DNA from: Syntrophomonadaceae bacterium
Lineage (GTDB): Bacteria; Bacillota; Dethiobacteria; DTU022
Assembly (NCBI GenBank): GCA_007136055.1
Contig: SLHT01000187.1
Location: 1 to 7,901, forward strand
Direction: 5' to 3'
Length of the DNA stretch: 7,901 bases
Shown here piece after piece: positions 1-7,844 of the stretch. A program made the translations under genes and the position numbers. Every line of letters begins with the position of its first letter. Position 1 is the stretch's first letter. The notes beneath the pieces were generated by a model. The model was given only the letters and a program-made list of their open reading frames with translations, searched no databases and was not told the origin of the DNA.

Positions 1-394
1 TAAAAGTTAAAGGCAATTGTTTAAAAAGAAATAGATTAGAATGCCCCGATATTTGATTCTTTAAACAATTTTTTTATATCACATTAGTTGCATAATGTCA
101 ATTTTCTTCTAGTTGGAGCTTGCTCTCACCGACCATCTGTCACATCGTTCTATTTTTATCACCCATGCCTAAAATAATCGCAGCTGTCTCATAAACTAGA
201 TAAACCTGGTTCTACCTCTTTGTAAACTGGCCTGAGTATTATCCCCACTGGTGTAATCATATTATTGACCATCTTTACACCATGCTATAAGCTCTGGAAA
301 CTGCAGCACATAATTTTAAACCAAACTATGGATTCTCTGGGGGAGGATTAATTAAAATTGAGACACTGGTTCTAAAAAAATTGCTCCAGGGGGG
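1..394. other. AT-rich intergenic region, no intact gene
   Basis: No convincing intact gene lies between the window start and the feo-operon promoter; every frame is broken by stops at short intervals. It holds three things. An 11-bp inverted repeat (15-25 with 60-70) is followed by a T-run. An 8-bp inverted repeat (TGGTGTAA at 249-256, TTACACCA at 275-282) has an 18-nt loop. A pair of short minus-strand frames (272-189, then 216-98) together read like a broken small gene, treated under findings. The TAA at 1-3 could be the stop of an upstream gene, but nothing in the window tests this. Confidence 0.6.
15..75 (+). terminator. possible rho-independent terminator of an upstream gene
   Basis: AATTGTTTAAA (15-25) is perfectly repeated in inverse as TTTAAACAATT (60-70), and T residues continue through 75. 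The arrangement fits a terminator for a plus-strand gene ending just left of the window. Against it, the stem is almost pure A/T and the loop is 34 nt, so stability is doubtful. Confidence 0.3.
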
Positions 395-424
395 TTGACA
401 GCAATAAAAAAGATGTGCTATAAA
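395..424 (+). promoter_or_regulatory. sigma-A type promoter of the feo operon
   Basis: A perfect -35 (TTGACA, 395-400) is followed after 18 nt by the -10 TATAAA (419-424). TG at 416-417 one base before the -10 makes it an extended -10 as well. The predicted transcript start is near 430-432. It is the only strong promoter seen upstream of the five co-directional genes, leaving a leader of about 170 nt before the ATG at 600. Confidence 0.75.
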
Positions 425-429
425 TAGAT

Positions 430-449
430 ATGTTAGTTACCACTAACAT
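430..449. promoter_or_regulatory. palindrome at the transcription start, candidate metalloregulator operator
   Basis: ATGTTAGT (430-437) and ACTAACAT (442-449) are perfect inverse copies separated by TACC, a 20-bp dyad beginning six bases after the -10. A repressor bound here would block initiation. The TTAG/CTAA half-sites recall DtxR/IdeR/MntR-type operators, which commonly control feo genes, but the match to a DtxR box is only partial. It could instead act as an RNA hairpin at the 5' end of the transcript. Confidence 0.45.
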
Positions 450-451
450 TT

Positions 452-523
452 CCTGCTCTATGCCGTTTGCTCGAAGCAAGCAGGATTTTACCAAGCAAAA
501 ATTGCTGCGCTAACCATTTAGCG
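452..523 (+). promoter_or_regulatory. structured 5' leader with three consecutive hairpins
   Basis: Three short stems lie in the leader. CCTGCT (452-457) pairs with AGCAGG (479-484), enclosing TGCT/AGCA (468-471 with 475-478). AGCAA (494-498) pairs with TTGCT (502-506). CGCTAA (508-513) pairs with TTAGCG (518-523) around a CCAT loop. AGCAA also occurs at 475-479 and TTGCT at 467-471, so pairings could be exchanged. No strong U-run follows, so a simple attenuator is not evident, and I could not match a known riboswitch class by eye. Confidence 0.35.
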
Positions 524-599
524 TAAATGTTTTAACAAAAAGCTAGTATTGTCTAACTAAATTTTGGGGCTGTGTGGAATGACCTGTAAAGGAAGCAAA

Positions 600-1694
600 A
601 TGCATTTTAAAAAAATCTTACCTTGGCTTATAGCAATTACTTTAATCACTTCCGCAGTTATTATAATCGGTGGAGAAGATATACTAACCGCTTTACTAAA
701 AGCTGTCCCGGGGATAATGGTTCTTTTGATAGCCCTGCAGTTTTTAACCCTGTCCGCCACAGCCGGTCAGTGGCAATATCTTCTTAAAAAAGCCAATTGC
801 CGGCTTTCTCTTGGCCACGTTCTTGCAGTTAACCTGGCCGGAAACTACATAGAAAGCATCACCCCTTCGGTAAAACTGGGCGGTGAAGCGGCTAAAGTAT
901 ACCTGTTTAAGCGTTACAGCAGCCTGGGCTATGAAGCGCTAACCGGAATTTTGCTGGCCTTAAAATACTTTTCACTACTTCCTTTTGTTATACTTTCTGC
1001 CCTCTCAGTAACAGCTGCAATCCTGTATTTTGACTTTCCTGCCATCAGCTTATATGCTTTTGGATTTCTAGTGGCTTTCTTTATGGCTATTGCTGCCCTT
1101 TATTTCAAAAAAGATATTCAAGGCAGGGTTTTTAAAGGCCGGGCAGAAACCGGTGAAAAACACACCGGAACAGGTGAGGAAAGAATTAACTCAAGCATCA
1201 CCAGGCTTCCGGTCAAACTGGTTCAAGCAGTCAGTCGTATACCCGCTTTTGTGAATCGCGCTTCCTCAAACTCCCGTAACCTGACTACATTCTCAGAAGG
1301 TACTGCCCTAATTGCAGTTTCTGCCCTGATCTGGCTCTTATATCCGTTAAAAGTATTCCTGGTTACCGGTATGCTTGATCTAAGTATTGGCCTCCCGGCA
1401 GTAGCGATCATTACCTTTACAGCTTACCTGGTCAGCATGGTTCCCTTGCTCCCGGGCGGCCTGGGGTCATATGAAGGCACAATGGTCTTAATGTTTTCCT
1501 TTGTTGGAATAGCACCTGCCGAAGGATTGGCTGTAGCTTTAATATCACGTTTGATCACCTATTGGATTCCTTTGCTCTGGTCCGCCATGGGTGCTTTTTA
1601 CCTGGTCATTTATAAGCCTCCTGCAGAAACAAATAGTCCAACAGAAGCAAGTGACAACCGAACCAAAGACCTGGCTGCCCTTATTCGCAGTTGA
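600..1694 (+). CDS. UPF0104/YbhN (LPG synthase TM-domain) family membrane protein
   Basis: A polytopic inner-membrane protein of 364 residues, of the family that includes YbhN, archaeal AglD and the flippase-like transmembrane half of lysylphosphatidylglycerol synthase (MprF). The sequence shows about eight hydrophobic segments, the early motif ITPSVKLGGEAAKVYLF (like the family's P..GGE..R.yl), and late in the protein PLLPGGLGSYEG followed by RLITYWIPLLW, both hallmarks of the family. A soluble stretch of about 60 residues rich in charge splits the two membrane halves. There is no catalytic GNAT-like MprF domain, so lysyl transfer is not expected. I chose ATG 600 because AAAGGA at 588-593 is well spaced; an in-frame TTG at 564 would add 12 residues but lacks a good site. 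It is the first gene of the operon, 33 nt before the next. Its substrate is unknown; lipid or small-molecule translocation is inference. Confidence 0.8.
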   Translation: MHFKKILPWLIAITLITSAVIIIGGEDILTALLKAVPGIMVLLIALQFLTLSATAGQWQYLLKKANCRLSLGHVLAVNLAGNYIESITPSVKLGGEAAKVYLFKRYSSLGYEALTGILLALKYFSLLPFVILSALSVTAAILYFDFPAISLYAFGFLVAFFMAIAALYFKKDIQGRVFKGRAETGEKHTGTGEERINSSITRLPVKLVQAVSRIPAFVNRASSNSRNLTTFSEGTALIAVSALIWLLYPLKVFLVTGMLDLSIGLPAVAIITFTAYLVSMVPLLPGGLGSYEGTMVLMFSFVGIAPAEGLAVALISRLITYWIPLLWSAMGAFYLVIYKPPAETNSPTEASDNRTKDLAALIRS

Positions 1695-1727
1695 TCGCTA
1701 TTTAAGTGCAGGAAGAAAAGAGGTTAA

Positions 1728-2399
1728 ATGCAAATGAAAAAATTGTTCACAAATACTAATACAAGATATACACCCGGTTACAGGAAAAAGCCCGGCTTGA
1801 AAGAACAGGTTTCTCCTTTTTTCAATATCGCTCAGCACCTGGAAGCACTGGCGGTTTGTTCCAGCTGGATTTCTTACCTCTATGCACATATTTTTTACAC
1901 CGACATGCTCAATAAAGAATTTGCCCTGGCCAATCTCACAGAAGAGGCCTATGTGCTGCACATCGGGTGTGGAGCCTATCCCTGTACAGCTCTATACCTG
2001 GCTCAAAAAGGCTGCCGTGTTGATGCCTGTGATTGCAGCGTTAAAGCAGTAGATAAAGCGCAGGCCCTGGTTGTAAGAGAAGGGCACTCTTCAAAAATTA
2101 CTCTATTTCCAGAAAATGGTTTATTTGTTGATTGTTCTGTTTATGATGCGGTCTGGGTTTCGCTAAACATATGCCCCAAGGAAAAAATAATAATTCAAGC
2201 CCTTAATAGACTAAAACCGGGAGGAAAATTGATCTACAGGAATAATCCACTGTGGTTGGAAAAGGCGTTTTTTAAATCGTCCCAGGTAAACGTTGAGGGG
2301 AAATGTCCGTTTAAGGTAACTAAAGCTGTTTCCAGGATGGGTGCAGAAAGTTTTGTTGTCGAAAATAATTATTACAGATCAGGAAGGTGCTGCGGATGA
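1728..2399 (+). CDS. nicotianamine synthase-like / SAM-binding Rossmann protein, copy 1
   Basis: A 223-residue protein with a helical N-terminal part of about 70 residues and a class I SAM-binding fold. The glycine loop is VLHIGCGAYPCTALYLA (residues 76-92) and the acidic residue ending strand 2 is D102. A late RLKPGGKLIYRNN segment matches the usual strand-5 region. The loop reads GCG-x-x-P-x-T rather than the GCGTG of most methyltransferases; GxG-x-x-P-x-T and a following L-x-x-R-[SN] are typical of nicotianamine synthases, which join aminocarboxypropyl groups from SAM. The protein is rich in cysteine (11, including a C-terminal RCCG), which could bind metal or an Fe-S centre. Two starts fit, ATG 1728 and ATG 1734, behind AGAGG at 1719-1723; the second has better spacing. 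Its stop overlaps the next start (ATGA). It could simply be a methyltransferase; the family assignment is by eye. Confidence 0.65.
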   Translation: MQMKKLFTNTNTRYTPGYRKKPGLKEQVSPFFNIAQHLEALAVCSSWISYLYAHIFYTDMLNKEFALANLTEEAYVLHIGCGAYPCTALYLAQKGCRVDACDCSVKAVDKAQALVVREGHSSKITLFPENGLFVDCSVYDAVWVSLNICPKEKIIIQALNRLKPGGKLIYRNNPLWLEKAFFKSSQVNVEGKCPFKVTKAVSRMGAESFVVENNYYRSGRCCG

Positions 2400-2947
2400 A
2401 GATAGTTGCTCCGGTAGTAGCAATGATGGAAAAAAAGATTGCTTCCAGCAGGATGCTGGTTTCACTTTACTCCGGGATATATAATGAAGTGGTGCGTAAC
2501 GAGATAAAGCTGGCCGGTATTACCGCCGGTGACCAGGTCCTTAATATCGGCTGTGGAGGGATTCCTTTTACAGCGCTTTTGATCGCCAAATTTACCGGGG
2601 CCCGGGTGTGGGCGATCGACAACGATCAAGGTGCGGTTGATGTGGCCCGTAAATGCATCGCCGCTCAAAACATGGATCATTTAATCTCCGTATTAATGCT
2701 TGATGGACGGGATCCTTTTCCCCATGATTTCGATGTTGCCCTGGTAGCTCTTCAGGCAGAACCAAAACAAGAAATCCTGGATAGCCTGGTTGCTAAGGGG
2801 GGAAGTAAAGCGCGCCTTGTTTTTCGCAGCCCCCGTTCTGAAGTGGCGCACCAGTATGACAGTCTCCCTGTCAGACCCTTATTTAACAGGCGTATTGATC
2901 AAAAACAGGCAACCTTTGATTGCTCCGTGTTATATGCCAACCTTTAG
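2396..2947 (+). CDS. nicotianamine synthase-like / SAM-binding Rossmann protein, copy 2
   Basis: A 183-residue protein paralogous to its upstream neighbour. The SAM loop is VLNIGCGGIPFTALLIAK (residues 48-65), with D75 at the end of strand 2 (VWAIDND). It then shows an acidic loop (LDGRDPF), a K-x-x-I-L-x-x-L helix and the strand LVFRSPRSEVAHQYD. That order (G-x-G-x-x-P-x-T, then K..il..L, then lv.Rs) resembles nicotianamine synthase more closely than ordinary methyltransferases. It is much shorter than plant NAS (about 320 residues), with only about 45 residues before the Rossmann core. ATG 2396 overlaps the previous stop as ATGA and lies eight nt after AGGAAGG (2381-2387), so it is preferred over an in-frame GTG at 2387. 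The tight coupling suggests that the two proteins work together, possibly as a heterodimer. The substrate cannot be read from sequence. Confidence 0.7.
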   Translation: MKIVAPVVAMMEKKIASSRMLVSLYSGIYNEVVRNEIKLAGITAGDQVLNIGCGGIPFTALLIAKFTGARVWAIDNDQGAVDVARKCIAAQNMDHLISVLMLDGRDPFPHDFDVALVALQAEPKQEILDSLVAKGGSKARLVFRSPRSEVAHQYDSLPVRPLFNRRIDQKQATFDCSVLYANL

Positions 2948-2973
2948 GAAAAACATGCCGGAGGTGGATTTTA

Positions 2974-3237
2974 TTGGCTCTTAAAGTAGAAAATTTAAAT
3001 ATTGAAGTTGAGCTTAACAACCAGGTTTCTTTACTGGAATTAGCAGCGGGAAACAGCGGGATAGTCCTGGGAGTTCCTGATAATATCATGCTTTCCACAC
3101 TGGGTATCCGAAAGGGCAAGGTGCTGCACTGCCGGGGCCATCAGCTCTTTGGAGGCCCGGTAGTAGTTAAAACCGGTGATCGCCAGATAGCTTTACACCG
3201 GCGAGTGGCAGAAAAAATAACTATCCAGCCTATATAA
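2974..3237 (+). CDS. feoA: FeoA-family ferrous iron transport accessory protein
   Basis: A small cytoplasmic SH3-like protein of 87 residues that in known systems assists FeoB. The FeoA pattern is clear: VSLLELAAGNSGIV at the start of the domain, then LGIRKGKVL, then the diagnostic FGGPVVVKTGDRQIALHRR and AEKI near the end. About 15 extra residues (KVENLNIEVELNNQ) precede the domain. The start is a TTG at 2974, because GGAGGTGG at 2960-2967 lies six bases before it; an upstream in-frame TTG at 2920 would overlap the preceding gene and has no site. It follows the NAS-like gene after 26 nt and its TAA is embedded in the feoB ribosome binding site, so it is co-transcribed and probably translationally coupled with feoB. 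Confidence 0.9.
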   Translation: MALKVENLNIEVELNNQVSLLELAAGNSGIVLGVPDNIMLSTLGIRKGKVLHCRGHQLFGGPVVVKTGDRQIALHRRVAEKITIQPI

Positions 3238-3254
3238 AGGAGAACCGGAACTGC

Positions 3255-5045
3255 ATGAATAAAACAATTCTACTGATGGGCGCTCCCAACGTAGGTAAAA
3301 GCGCTATTTTCAACCGTCTTACCGGCTTAAATGTCAGGGTGGCCAACTATACCGGAACAACGGTAGATTATGCCGGAGGTGCCATGAAGCTTGGCGCAGA
3401 AATGATTGACCTGATAGATGTTCCGGGAACATATTCTTTATGTGCCACCTGCGAAGCAGAAAGAGTTGCAGTCGAAATGATCTGTGGCAGATCCGGCAGC
3501 GATTGCCCCCGGACCACTTCTTCAGCCTGCTGCATTGATTCGACCGGTGTTGCGTTGGAACCAGACCATAAACCATGCTTGATTGTTTATGTCCTCGATG
3601 CCGGCAACTTTGAGGCCGGCCTGTATTTGCTGCTCCAGCTTTTAGAACTTGAAGTTCCCCTGCTGGTTGCCCTGAACAGGGGCGATCTGGCCCAAGAGAA
3701 AGGGTACCTTATAGATATCGAAGCCCTGTCTGATCAACTTAATGTGCCGGTTATTCCCACCATTGCGGTTAACGGCGAAGGAATTGACCAGCTGCAGGAA
3801 CAAATGCTCGCTTATCTTAACCCTGAAAGGGAAAACCCCCCGGAAAAACCGGGCATAAAAGCTACCTGGGAGAATGTTGAAGCTTTAGTTAACCGGGTTT
3901 TCTATAAAATACAGCCCCCGGTATCATCCAAAAAAGACCGTTGGGATCAAATGTTAACCAGGCCCTGGCCGGGCCTGCTCCTGGCAGTTTTAATCCTGGC
4001 AGCTATCTTTGCAGGCATTGTCGGAATAGGCATGGGACTGCGCCAGTTCCTGCTTTTACCACTATTTCGGGGTTTAATCATTCCACCCCTGGTTATGCTG
4101 GTTTCAGAGCTATTACCACCCGGTATCATCCAGAATATTTTTATTGGCGAGTACGGTTTTCTCGTCAAAGGGTTAGAGTGGCCTTTTACTCTAGTCCTGC
4201 CATATGTGCTTTCCTTTTATGCCGTATTGAACTTGGTAGAGGACAGCGGCTATATGCCGCGCCTGGCTATTTTACTGGACGGGTTATTTAACAGGGTCGG
4301 CCTGGCCGGTTCGGGAATAATCCCTCTTACTCTTGGCTATGGCTGCGGTATACCGGCCATAATGGCCAGCAGGTCGCTTTCTTCACGCAAAGAAAGGCTT
4401 ATAGTTACTATTCTGATTTGCCTGGCAGTACCCTGTATTTCTCAAACCGGCGCTTTTATATCGCTACTGGCAGCTCGCTCTGCCGCTGTTATGGTTTCTG
4501 TGTTTTTATTCAGCTGGCTGGTCATGATTGTTGCCGGCCTGATCTTAAATCGTATAATCAAAGGCGACCAGCTTGAGAGCATGGTAGAAATCCCTGACCT
4601 GCTGCTGCCCCGCTTGGACGGGATTATGAAAAAACTCTATTTACGCTTGAAACTGTATATCACTGATGGAGCTTTACCGATGATTGGAGCGGTTGCCGTT
4701 GCAGCTGTGCTGTATGAAACCGGGATAATGGCTGCCTGGGGGAGAGCAATAAGCCCGCTTGTTACCGGCTGGCTCAGGCTGCCCGAAGAAGCTGCCGCTC
4801 CCCTGGTCCTGGGTATATTGCGCCGCGAGCTGGCAGTCTTACCACTTCTGGATCTTGAACTTACTACCCTTCAGCTTTTCACCGGGGCCATTGTCGGCCT
4901 TTTCTATGTGCCCTGTATTGCTATTATAGCCACCGTGGCCCGTGAGTTTAAACCCCTGTTTGCCCTCTTTATTTTCCTGCTGACCACCGGCCTCGCCTTC
5001 CTGGTAGGTGGCCTTCTCACCCGTCTGGGAGCTCTGTTTATATAA
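3255..5045 (+). CDS. feoB: FeoB ferrous iron transporter, compact form with Cys-rich G-domain insert
   Basis: An inner-membrane Fe(II) transporter with an N-terminal GTPase domain, 596 residues against about 600-770 for most FeoB. G-domain motifs: G1 GAPNVGKS (9-16), switch I TT (35-36), G3 DVPG (55-58), G4 NRGD (141-144), and a degenerate G5 near PTIAVNG (168-174). Between G3 and G4 it has extra residues (about 78-107) and seven cysteines (63, 66, 77, 84, 92, 93, 108), which is unusual. The helical spacer before the membrane is short (about 175-237). The membrane part carries both Gate motifs: GYGCGIPAIMA (361-371) with AVPCIS (391-396), and RRELAVLPL (523-531) with YVPCIA (551-556), so the conserved transport cysteines (364, 394, 554) are present. 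The usual N after the first Gate cysteine is G here. ATG 3255 lies 12 nt after AAAGGAG (3236-3242), which overlaps the feoA stop. It is the last gene of the operon. Transport of Fe(II) is the likely role; another divalent metal is possible. Confidence 0.93.
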   Translation: MNKTILLMGAPNVGKSAIFNRLTGLNVRVANYTGTTVDYAGGAMKLGAEMIDLIDVPGTYSLCATCEAERVAVEMICGRSGSDCPRTTSSACCIDSTGVALEPDHKPCLIVYVLDAGNFEAGLYLLLQLLELEVPLLVALNRGDLAQEKGYLIDIEALSDQLNVPVIPTIAVNGEGIDQLQEQMLAYLNPERENPPEKPGIKATWENVEALVNRVFYKIQPPVSSKKDRWDQMLTRPWPGLLLAVLILAAIFAGIVGIGMGLRQFLLLPLFRGLIIPPLVMLVSELLPPGIIQNIFIGEYGFLVKGLEWPFTLVLPYVLSFYAVLNLVEDSGYMPRLAILLDGLFNRVGLAGSGIIPLTLGYGCGIPAIMASRSLSSRKERLIVTILICLAVPCISQTGAFISLLAARSAAVMVSVFLFSWLVMIVAGLILNRIIKGDQLESMVEIPDLLLPRLDGIMKKLYLRLKLYITDGALPMIGAVAVAAVLYETGIMAAWGRAISPLVTGWLRLPEEAAAPLVLGILRRELAVLPLLDLELTTLQLFTGAIVGLFYVPCIAIIATVAREFKPLFALFIFLLTTGLAFLVGGLLTRLGALFI

Positions 5046-5295
5046 TTAAATATTGCCCTTCCACTTCACTCCGGCCTGCTTTCACCGGTTAAATTGCTGA
5101 AATACTCAAGCAGGTTTGATTTGCCCGTGGCGGCCTGCTGTTTCGCCCCACTGCCGATATACGAGTGCATCTTTGGCCAATGGTGCAGTTTTGCCTGGTT
5201 TTCCTCTAAACAAAACTGCAAAGATATAAATATTTGCAGCCAATATTAATTTATGTCTTTTTGTATTCATCTATTGTCTTTTTTATTTCTTCTTC
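5046..5295. repeat. convergent spacer with overlapping inverted repeats
   Basis: Both flanking genes end here. CGGCCTGCT occurs twice (5072-5080 and 5131-5139), with AAGCAGG between (5108-5114) able to pair with either copy. A 10-bp perfect inverted repeat, TGCAGTTTTG (5184-5193) and CAAAACTGCA (5211-5220), has a 17-nt loop. Its right arm overlaps a second repeat, CTGCAAA (5216-5222) with TTTGCAG (5233-5239), so the two stems exclude each other. A T-rich tract follows (5250-5295) but is too far from a stem to be a classical terminator. The stems may still end feoB or ktrA transcription. Confidence 0.5.
5066..5245 (-). pseudogene. open frame with coding-like C-terminus, remnant or small gene
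   Basis: Read leftward, the frame is open from just after a TAA (5248-5246) to a TGA (5068-5066), 59 codons. The last 40 or so read like a real protein, including HHWPKMHSYIGSGAKQQ and GKSNLLEYFSNLTGESRPE, and use codons like the neighbours. The only ATG is at 5170 (34 residues) and has no ribosome binding site; in-frame TTG/CTG candidates further up are equally poor. It lies downstream of ktrA on the same strand and ends 20 nt from the feoB stop. I do not recognise the family. It is best read as the 3' remnant of a lost gene, or a small gene translated from an unusual start. Confidence 0.3.
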
Positions 5296-5952
5296 TTAGA
5301 TCCAGTTTATTTTTTTCAAGTGTTTGTTTTTGCCAATAGCTACGATAATATCATTTGCTTCGATAATATCTTCGGCCCTGGGCGAAATCCTGGTATTGGC
5401 CCCCTTGTTGCGACGCAGGGCAATAACGCTAATCCCGTGCCTGGCCCGCAAGTCAAGTTCTTTCAAGGTTTTTCCGATCATTGCTTCCGGGGCGGTTACT
5501 TCAACCACACTGTAATCCTCGGAGAGCTCAATTAAATCAATAATTGAAGGATGAATTAAGCTGTGAGCCAGTTTTTGCCCCATTTCGCGCTCAGGAAAAA
5601 CAACCTGGTTAACTCCCAATTTTTTGAGGACTTTCCCGTGAATATCTGATTGTGCTTTGGCTACGATATATTTTGCTTCCAGTTCGATCAGCAGTATTGT
5701 TGCCATGATGCTGGCTTGAACATCTTCACCAATTGCGATGACCACAGCATGGAAATCTTTTATGTCCAGGGCTTTTAAGCACTCTTCAGATGAAGCATCC
5801 GCTTTTGCCGCGTTAGTTACAGTACCGCTTATTTGCTGAATCAGGGTTTCGTCTTTATCAATAATCATAACCTCGTGACCCAGCTCATAAAGATTGCTGG
5901 CTATACTTGAACCGAACCGGCCGGCTCCGATCACTAAAAACTGCTTGTGCAT
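5296..5952 (-). CDS. ktrA: KtrA/TrkA-type K+ uptake regulatory subunit (RCK)
   Basis: A cytoplasmic ring-forming subunit of 218 residues that gates the KtrB potassium channel in response to bound nucleotide. The N-terminal RCK_N domain has the Rossmann loop VIGAGRFGSSIA (7-18, GxGxxG) and D32 closing strand 2 (IIDKDE), typical of nucleotide-binding TrkA_N domains. IAIGEDVQASIMATILL and AKAQSDIHGKVLKKLG follow as in KtrA. An RCK_C (TrkA_C) domain occupies about residues 145-218 (VVEVTAPEAMIGKTLKELDL, then VIALRRNKG); in characterised Firmicute KtrA this domain binds c-di-AMP. The length is the normal single-unit KtrA size, not the duplicated E. coli TrkA. The ATG is preceded by a perfect GAGGAGG (complement of 5960-5966). 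It starts 32 nt after the ktrB stop, so both are in one operon with ktrB first. Confidence 0.95.
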   Translation of the reverse strand: MHKQFLVIGAGRFGSSIASNLYELGHEVMIIDKDETLIQQISGTVTNAAKADASSEECLKALDIKDFHAVVIAIGEDVQASIMATILLIELEAKYIVAKAQSDIHGKVLKKLGVNQVVFPEREMGQKLAHSLIHPSIIDLIELSEDYSVVEVTAPEAMIGKTLKELDLRARHGISVIALRRNKGANTRISPRAEDIIEANDIIVAIGKNKHLKKINWI

Positions 5953-5984
5953 TAGAAAACCTCCTCATCAATTAACTAAAATAG

Positions 5985-7322
5985 TTACCCAAGCATCAAA
6001 TGTTCTTCCGGGTATTCCAAGACTTCGTCTTTTGGTTTCTTTTGTGCCAAAGCCGCCAGTAAAGTTACCGGCCCAATTCTACCACAAAACATGGTAACTA
6101 TGAGAGCAACTTTACTGTGGTTGGTCAACTCCGGCGTTATCCCGGTAGAGAGACCTACTGTGCCAAAAGCTGAAAATGCTTCAAAAAATAAGGTTAGAAA
6201 ATCCCGGTTTTCAAAAATAGTCAATAGTAAAGAGGCTATGAATACCAGTGCTATAGCGGCAATAATGATTGCTATTGCCTTCATGATATGGTGGGTCGGC
6301 AATCGGCGTGAGAAAACTACCGGTTCGTTACGACCGCGCACTATTCCGATTAAAGTAATCACAACTACTCCCATGGTTGTTGTTTTTACCCCACCGCCGG
6401 TTGAAGTAGGAGAAGCACCGATAAACATCAGCACTATTAATATTAACAGGGTAGAATACTGCAGCATACCGGTACTTAAAACGCTGAACCCGGCTGTCCG
6501 AGCTGTTGCTGATGTAAACAGAGCGGTAAATATTTTGGCACCGGCCGAGAGGTTGCCCATGGTTTCAGGATTGTTGTATTCTAGCAGCAATACCAGGACA
6601 GTGCCGCTGCACAAAAGAATGCCGGTTATAAATAAAACTAAGTGGCTGTGCAAAGAGATTCGACTTTTATGGCAAAAACGCCTGATTAATTCCAAAATGA
6701 CGGTAAAGCCAAGACCGCCAATGATAAAAAGGATCATTATGGTCCCATTTACCAGGTAATCGGTGGGAAAAAGGATCAAGCTGTTATAGTGTCCAAAGAG
6801 GTCGAAGCCGGCGTTGCCAAAAGCTGACACGGCATGGAAGAGGGCAAAGAAAAATCCTTCTTCATAGCCAAGCGTAGGGATAAAACGAATACTGAGCATG
6901 GCAGTTCCAATTAAAATGAAAAACAAAGCAATACAAATTACTGTTTTGACCAATGAAACTATTCCAGCCAAAGATTCCTGGTTCAAAGCTTCTCTAACTA
7001 TAAGACGATCACGCAAGGAAATTTGCCGTCCTAAAAAGATAAAGATCAGGGTGGTCATAGTCATAAAACCAAGAGATCCGGTAAATATTAAGAACATGAT
7101 AATTCCCTGTCCCAACGTAGTAAAAAAAGTACCTGTATCAACTACTACCAGACCGGTTACACAAACCGCGGAAGCAGCAGTAAAGAGGGCATCGATGTAG
7201 GATAGATCAGTGCCTTTAGAGGCCTGGGGGATCATCAACAGTAATGATCCGAAGAGGATTGTTCCCATGAAGCCTAAAGCCATAACCCTTGCCGGATTCA
7301 ATGGTTTGCGATTATTTTCCAA
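5985..7322 (-). CDS. ktrB: KtrB/TrkH-family K+ channel subunit
   Basis: An integral-membrane potassium uptake protein of 445 residues, the usual size of KtrB, with four repeated M1-P-M2 units. The four selectivity-filter segments are visible: SAVCVTGL (51-58), AFGNAGF (167-173), ARTAGF (274-279) and AFGTVGL (385-391), each with the conserved glycine. The gating-loop region GASPTSTGGGVKTTT (302-316) is intact, as is R..GP..L near the C-terminus (RIGPVTLLAAL). In known Ktr systems transport depends on the K+ and often the Na+ gradient. The start is a TTG at 7322, supported by AGGAG (complement of 7331-7335) eight nt upstream; no better ATG exists. It is the first gene of a leftward ktrB-ktrA operon, head to tail with ktrA. 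Confidence 0.95.
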   Translation of the reverse strand: MENNRKPLNPARVMALGFMGTILFGSLLLMIPQASKGTDLSYIDALFTAASAVCVTGLVVVDTGTFFTTLGQGIIMFLIFTGSLGFMTMTTLIFIFLGRQISLRDRLIVREALNQESLAGIVSLVKTVICIALFFILIGTAMLSIRFIPTLGYEEGFFFALFHAVSAFGNAGFDLFGHYNSLILFPTDYLVNGTIMILFIIGGLGFTVILELIRRFCHKSRISLHSHLVLFITGILLCSGTVLVLLLEYNNPETMGNLSAGAKIFTALFTSATARTAGFSVLSTGMLQYSTLLILIVLMFIGASPTSTGGGVKTTTMGVVVITLIGIVRGRNEPVVFSRRLPTHHIMKAIAIIIAAIALVFIASLLLTIFENRDFLTLFFEAFSAFGTVGLSTGITPELTNHSKVALIVTMFCGRIGPVTLLAALAQKKPKDEVLEYPEEHLMLG

Positions 7323-7359
7323 GGTGACAGCTCCTGTTGGAAAAAATCAGGCTGTTTTT

Positions 7360-7371
7360 AAGTATATACTT
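7360..7371. promoter_or_regulatory. perfect 12-bp palindrome in the ktrB leader
   Basis: AAGTATATACTT is self-complementary. It lies between the predicted ktrB promoter and its ribosome binding site, just after the likely transcription start. It could be an operator, or chance in AT-rich DNA. Confidence 0.25.
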
Positions 7372-7383
7372 TCTGTAATTTTT

Positions 7384-7412
7384 ATATTACACCACCATAT
7401 AGCAGGTTACAA
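7384..7412 (-). promoter_or_regulatory. probable promoter of ktrB-ktrA
   Basis: On the minus strand TTGTAA (complement of 7407-7412) is followed after 17 nt by TAATAT (complement of 7384-7389). This places the transcript start near 7377 and gives a leader of about 55 nt to the TTG start. Both hexamers match the consensus at four of six positions. The leader is too short for the ydaO/c-di-AMP riboswitch that precedes ktr genes in some Bacilli. Confidence 0.4.
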
Positions 7413-7534
7413 CTAAAAGCTATTATCACCAATTTATAATCTTACCCAAGAGGTATTGGTTCAATCAAGTCGCATAATTTCGGAATAACGGAACAAAATG
7501 GATGCCACATCTGCTACTCGGACAATCAGATATT

Positions 7535-7558
7535 AAAAAAACCGGGGGAGCCTGGTTT
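7535..7558 (-). terminator. minus-strand terminator-like hairpin
   Basis: Read on the minus strand, AAACCAGG and CCCGGTTT pair with one A-C mismatch around a CTCC loop, and the T-run reaches seven residues. It would end a leftward transcript starting right of 7560, for which no convincing gene is seen. Read rightward, the hairpin lacks a clean T-run. Confidence 0.35.
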
Positions 7559-7788
7559 GTGTTTCAAGAGTTTTTCTCGGCTCAATCTTTTGCAGCTTTT
7601 AATACGGTTAAAATTTTTTTCAAGTGCAGATATGAATACTTCATATTCCAGGGAAATTGCGTTTTGCACATAGCCCGCCCATGATCTGCAGATCTCGTTT
7701 GTAATCACAATGACCGGAACATTAATAGGACGCCAATTTCCGAAAATATTTTTCATTGTGTCCCGAAATTATTCCGATACCATTTTTA

Positions 7789-7797
7789 TGTTATAGT
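7789..7797 (+). promoter_or_regulatory. extended -10 promoter of the last gene
   Basis: TG-T-TATAGT is an extended -10 element about 48 nt before the ATG at 7845; the -35 region (TTATTC at 7769-7774) is poor. The -10 lies inside an inverted repeat, TTATAG (7791-7796) and CTATAA (7803-7808) separated by six bases, so a repressor site overlapping the promoter is possible. Confidence 0.4.
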
Positions 7798-7844
7798 AGA
7801 CGCTATAAAGCACTTGTTGCACTTTTTATCCAGGAGGAGTGATC

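Larger units (their letters stand above)
7323..7844. other. divergent intergenic region
   Basis: About 520 nt separate ktrB from the partial gene at the right edge. The left part holds the ktrB promoter and leader. From 7443 to 7530 I see nothing of note. From 7526 to 7756 a minus-strand frame of 76 codons is open (ATG at 7756, only a weak GGGA before it); it matches no family I know, and a terminator-like hairpin lies inside its 3' end, so I do not call it a gene. The right part holds the promoter of the last gene. Confidence 0.5.
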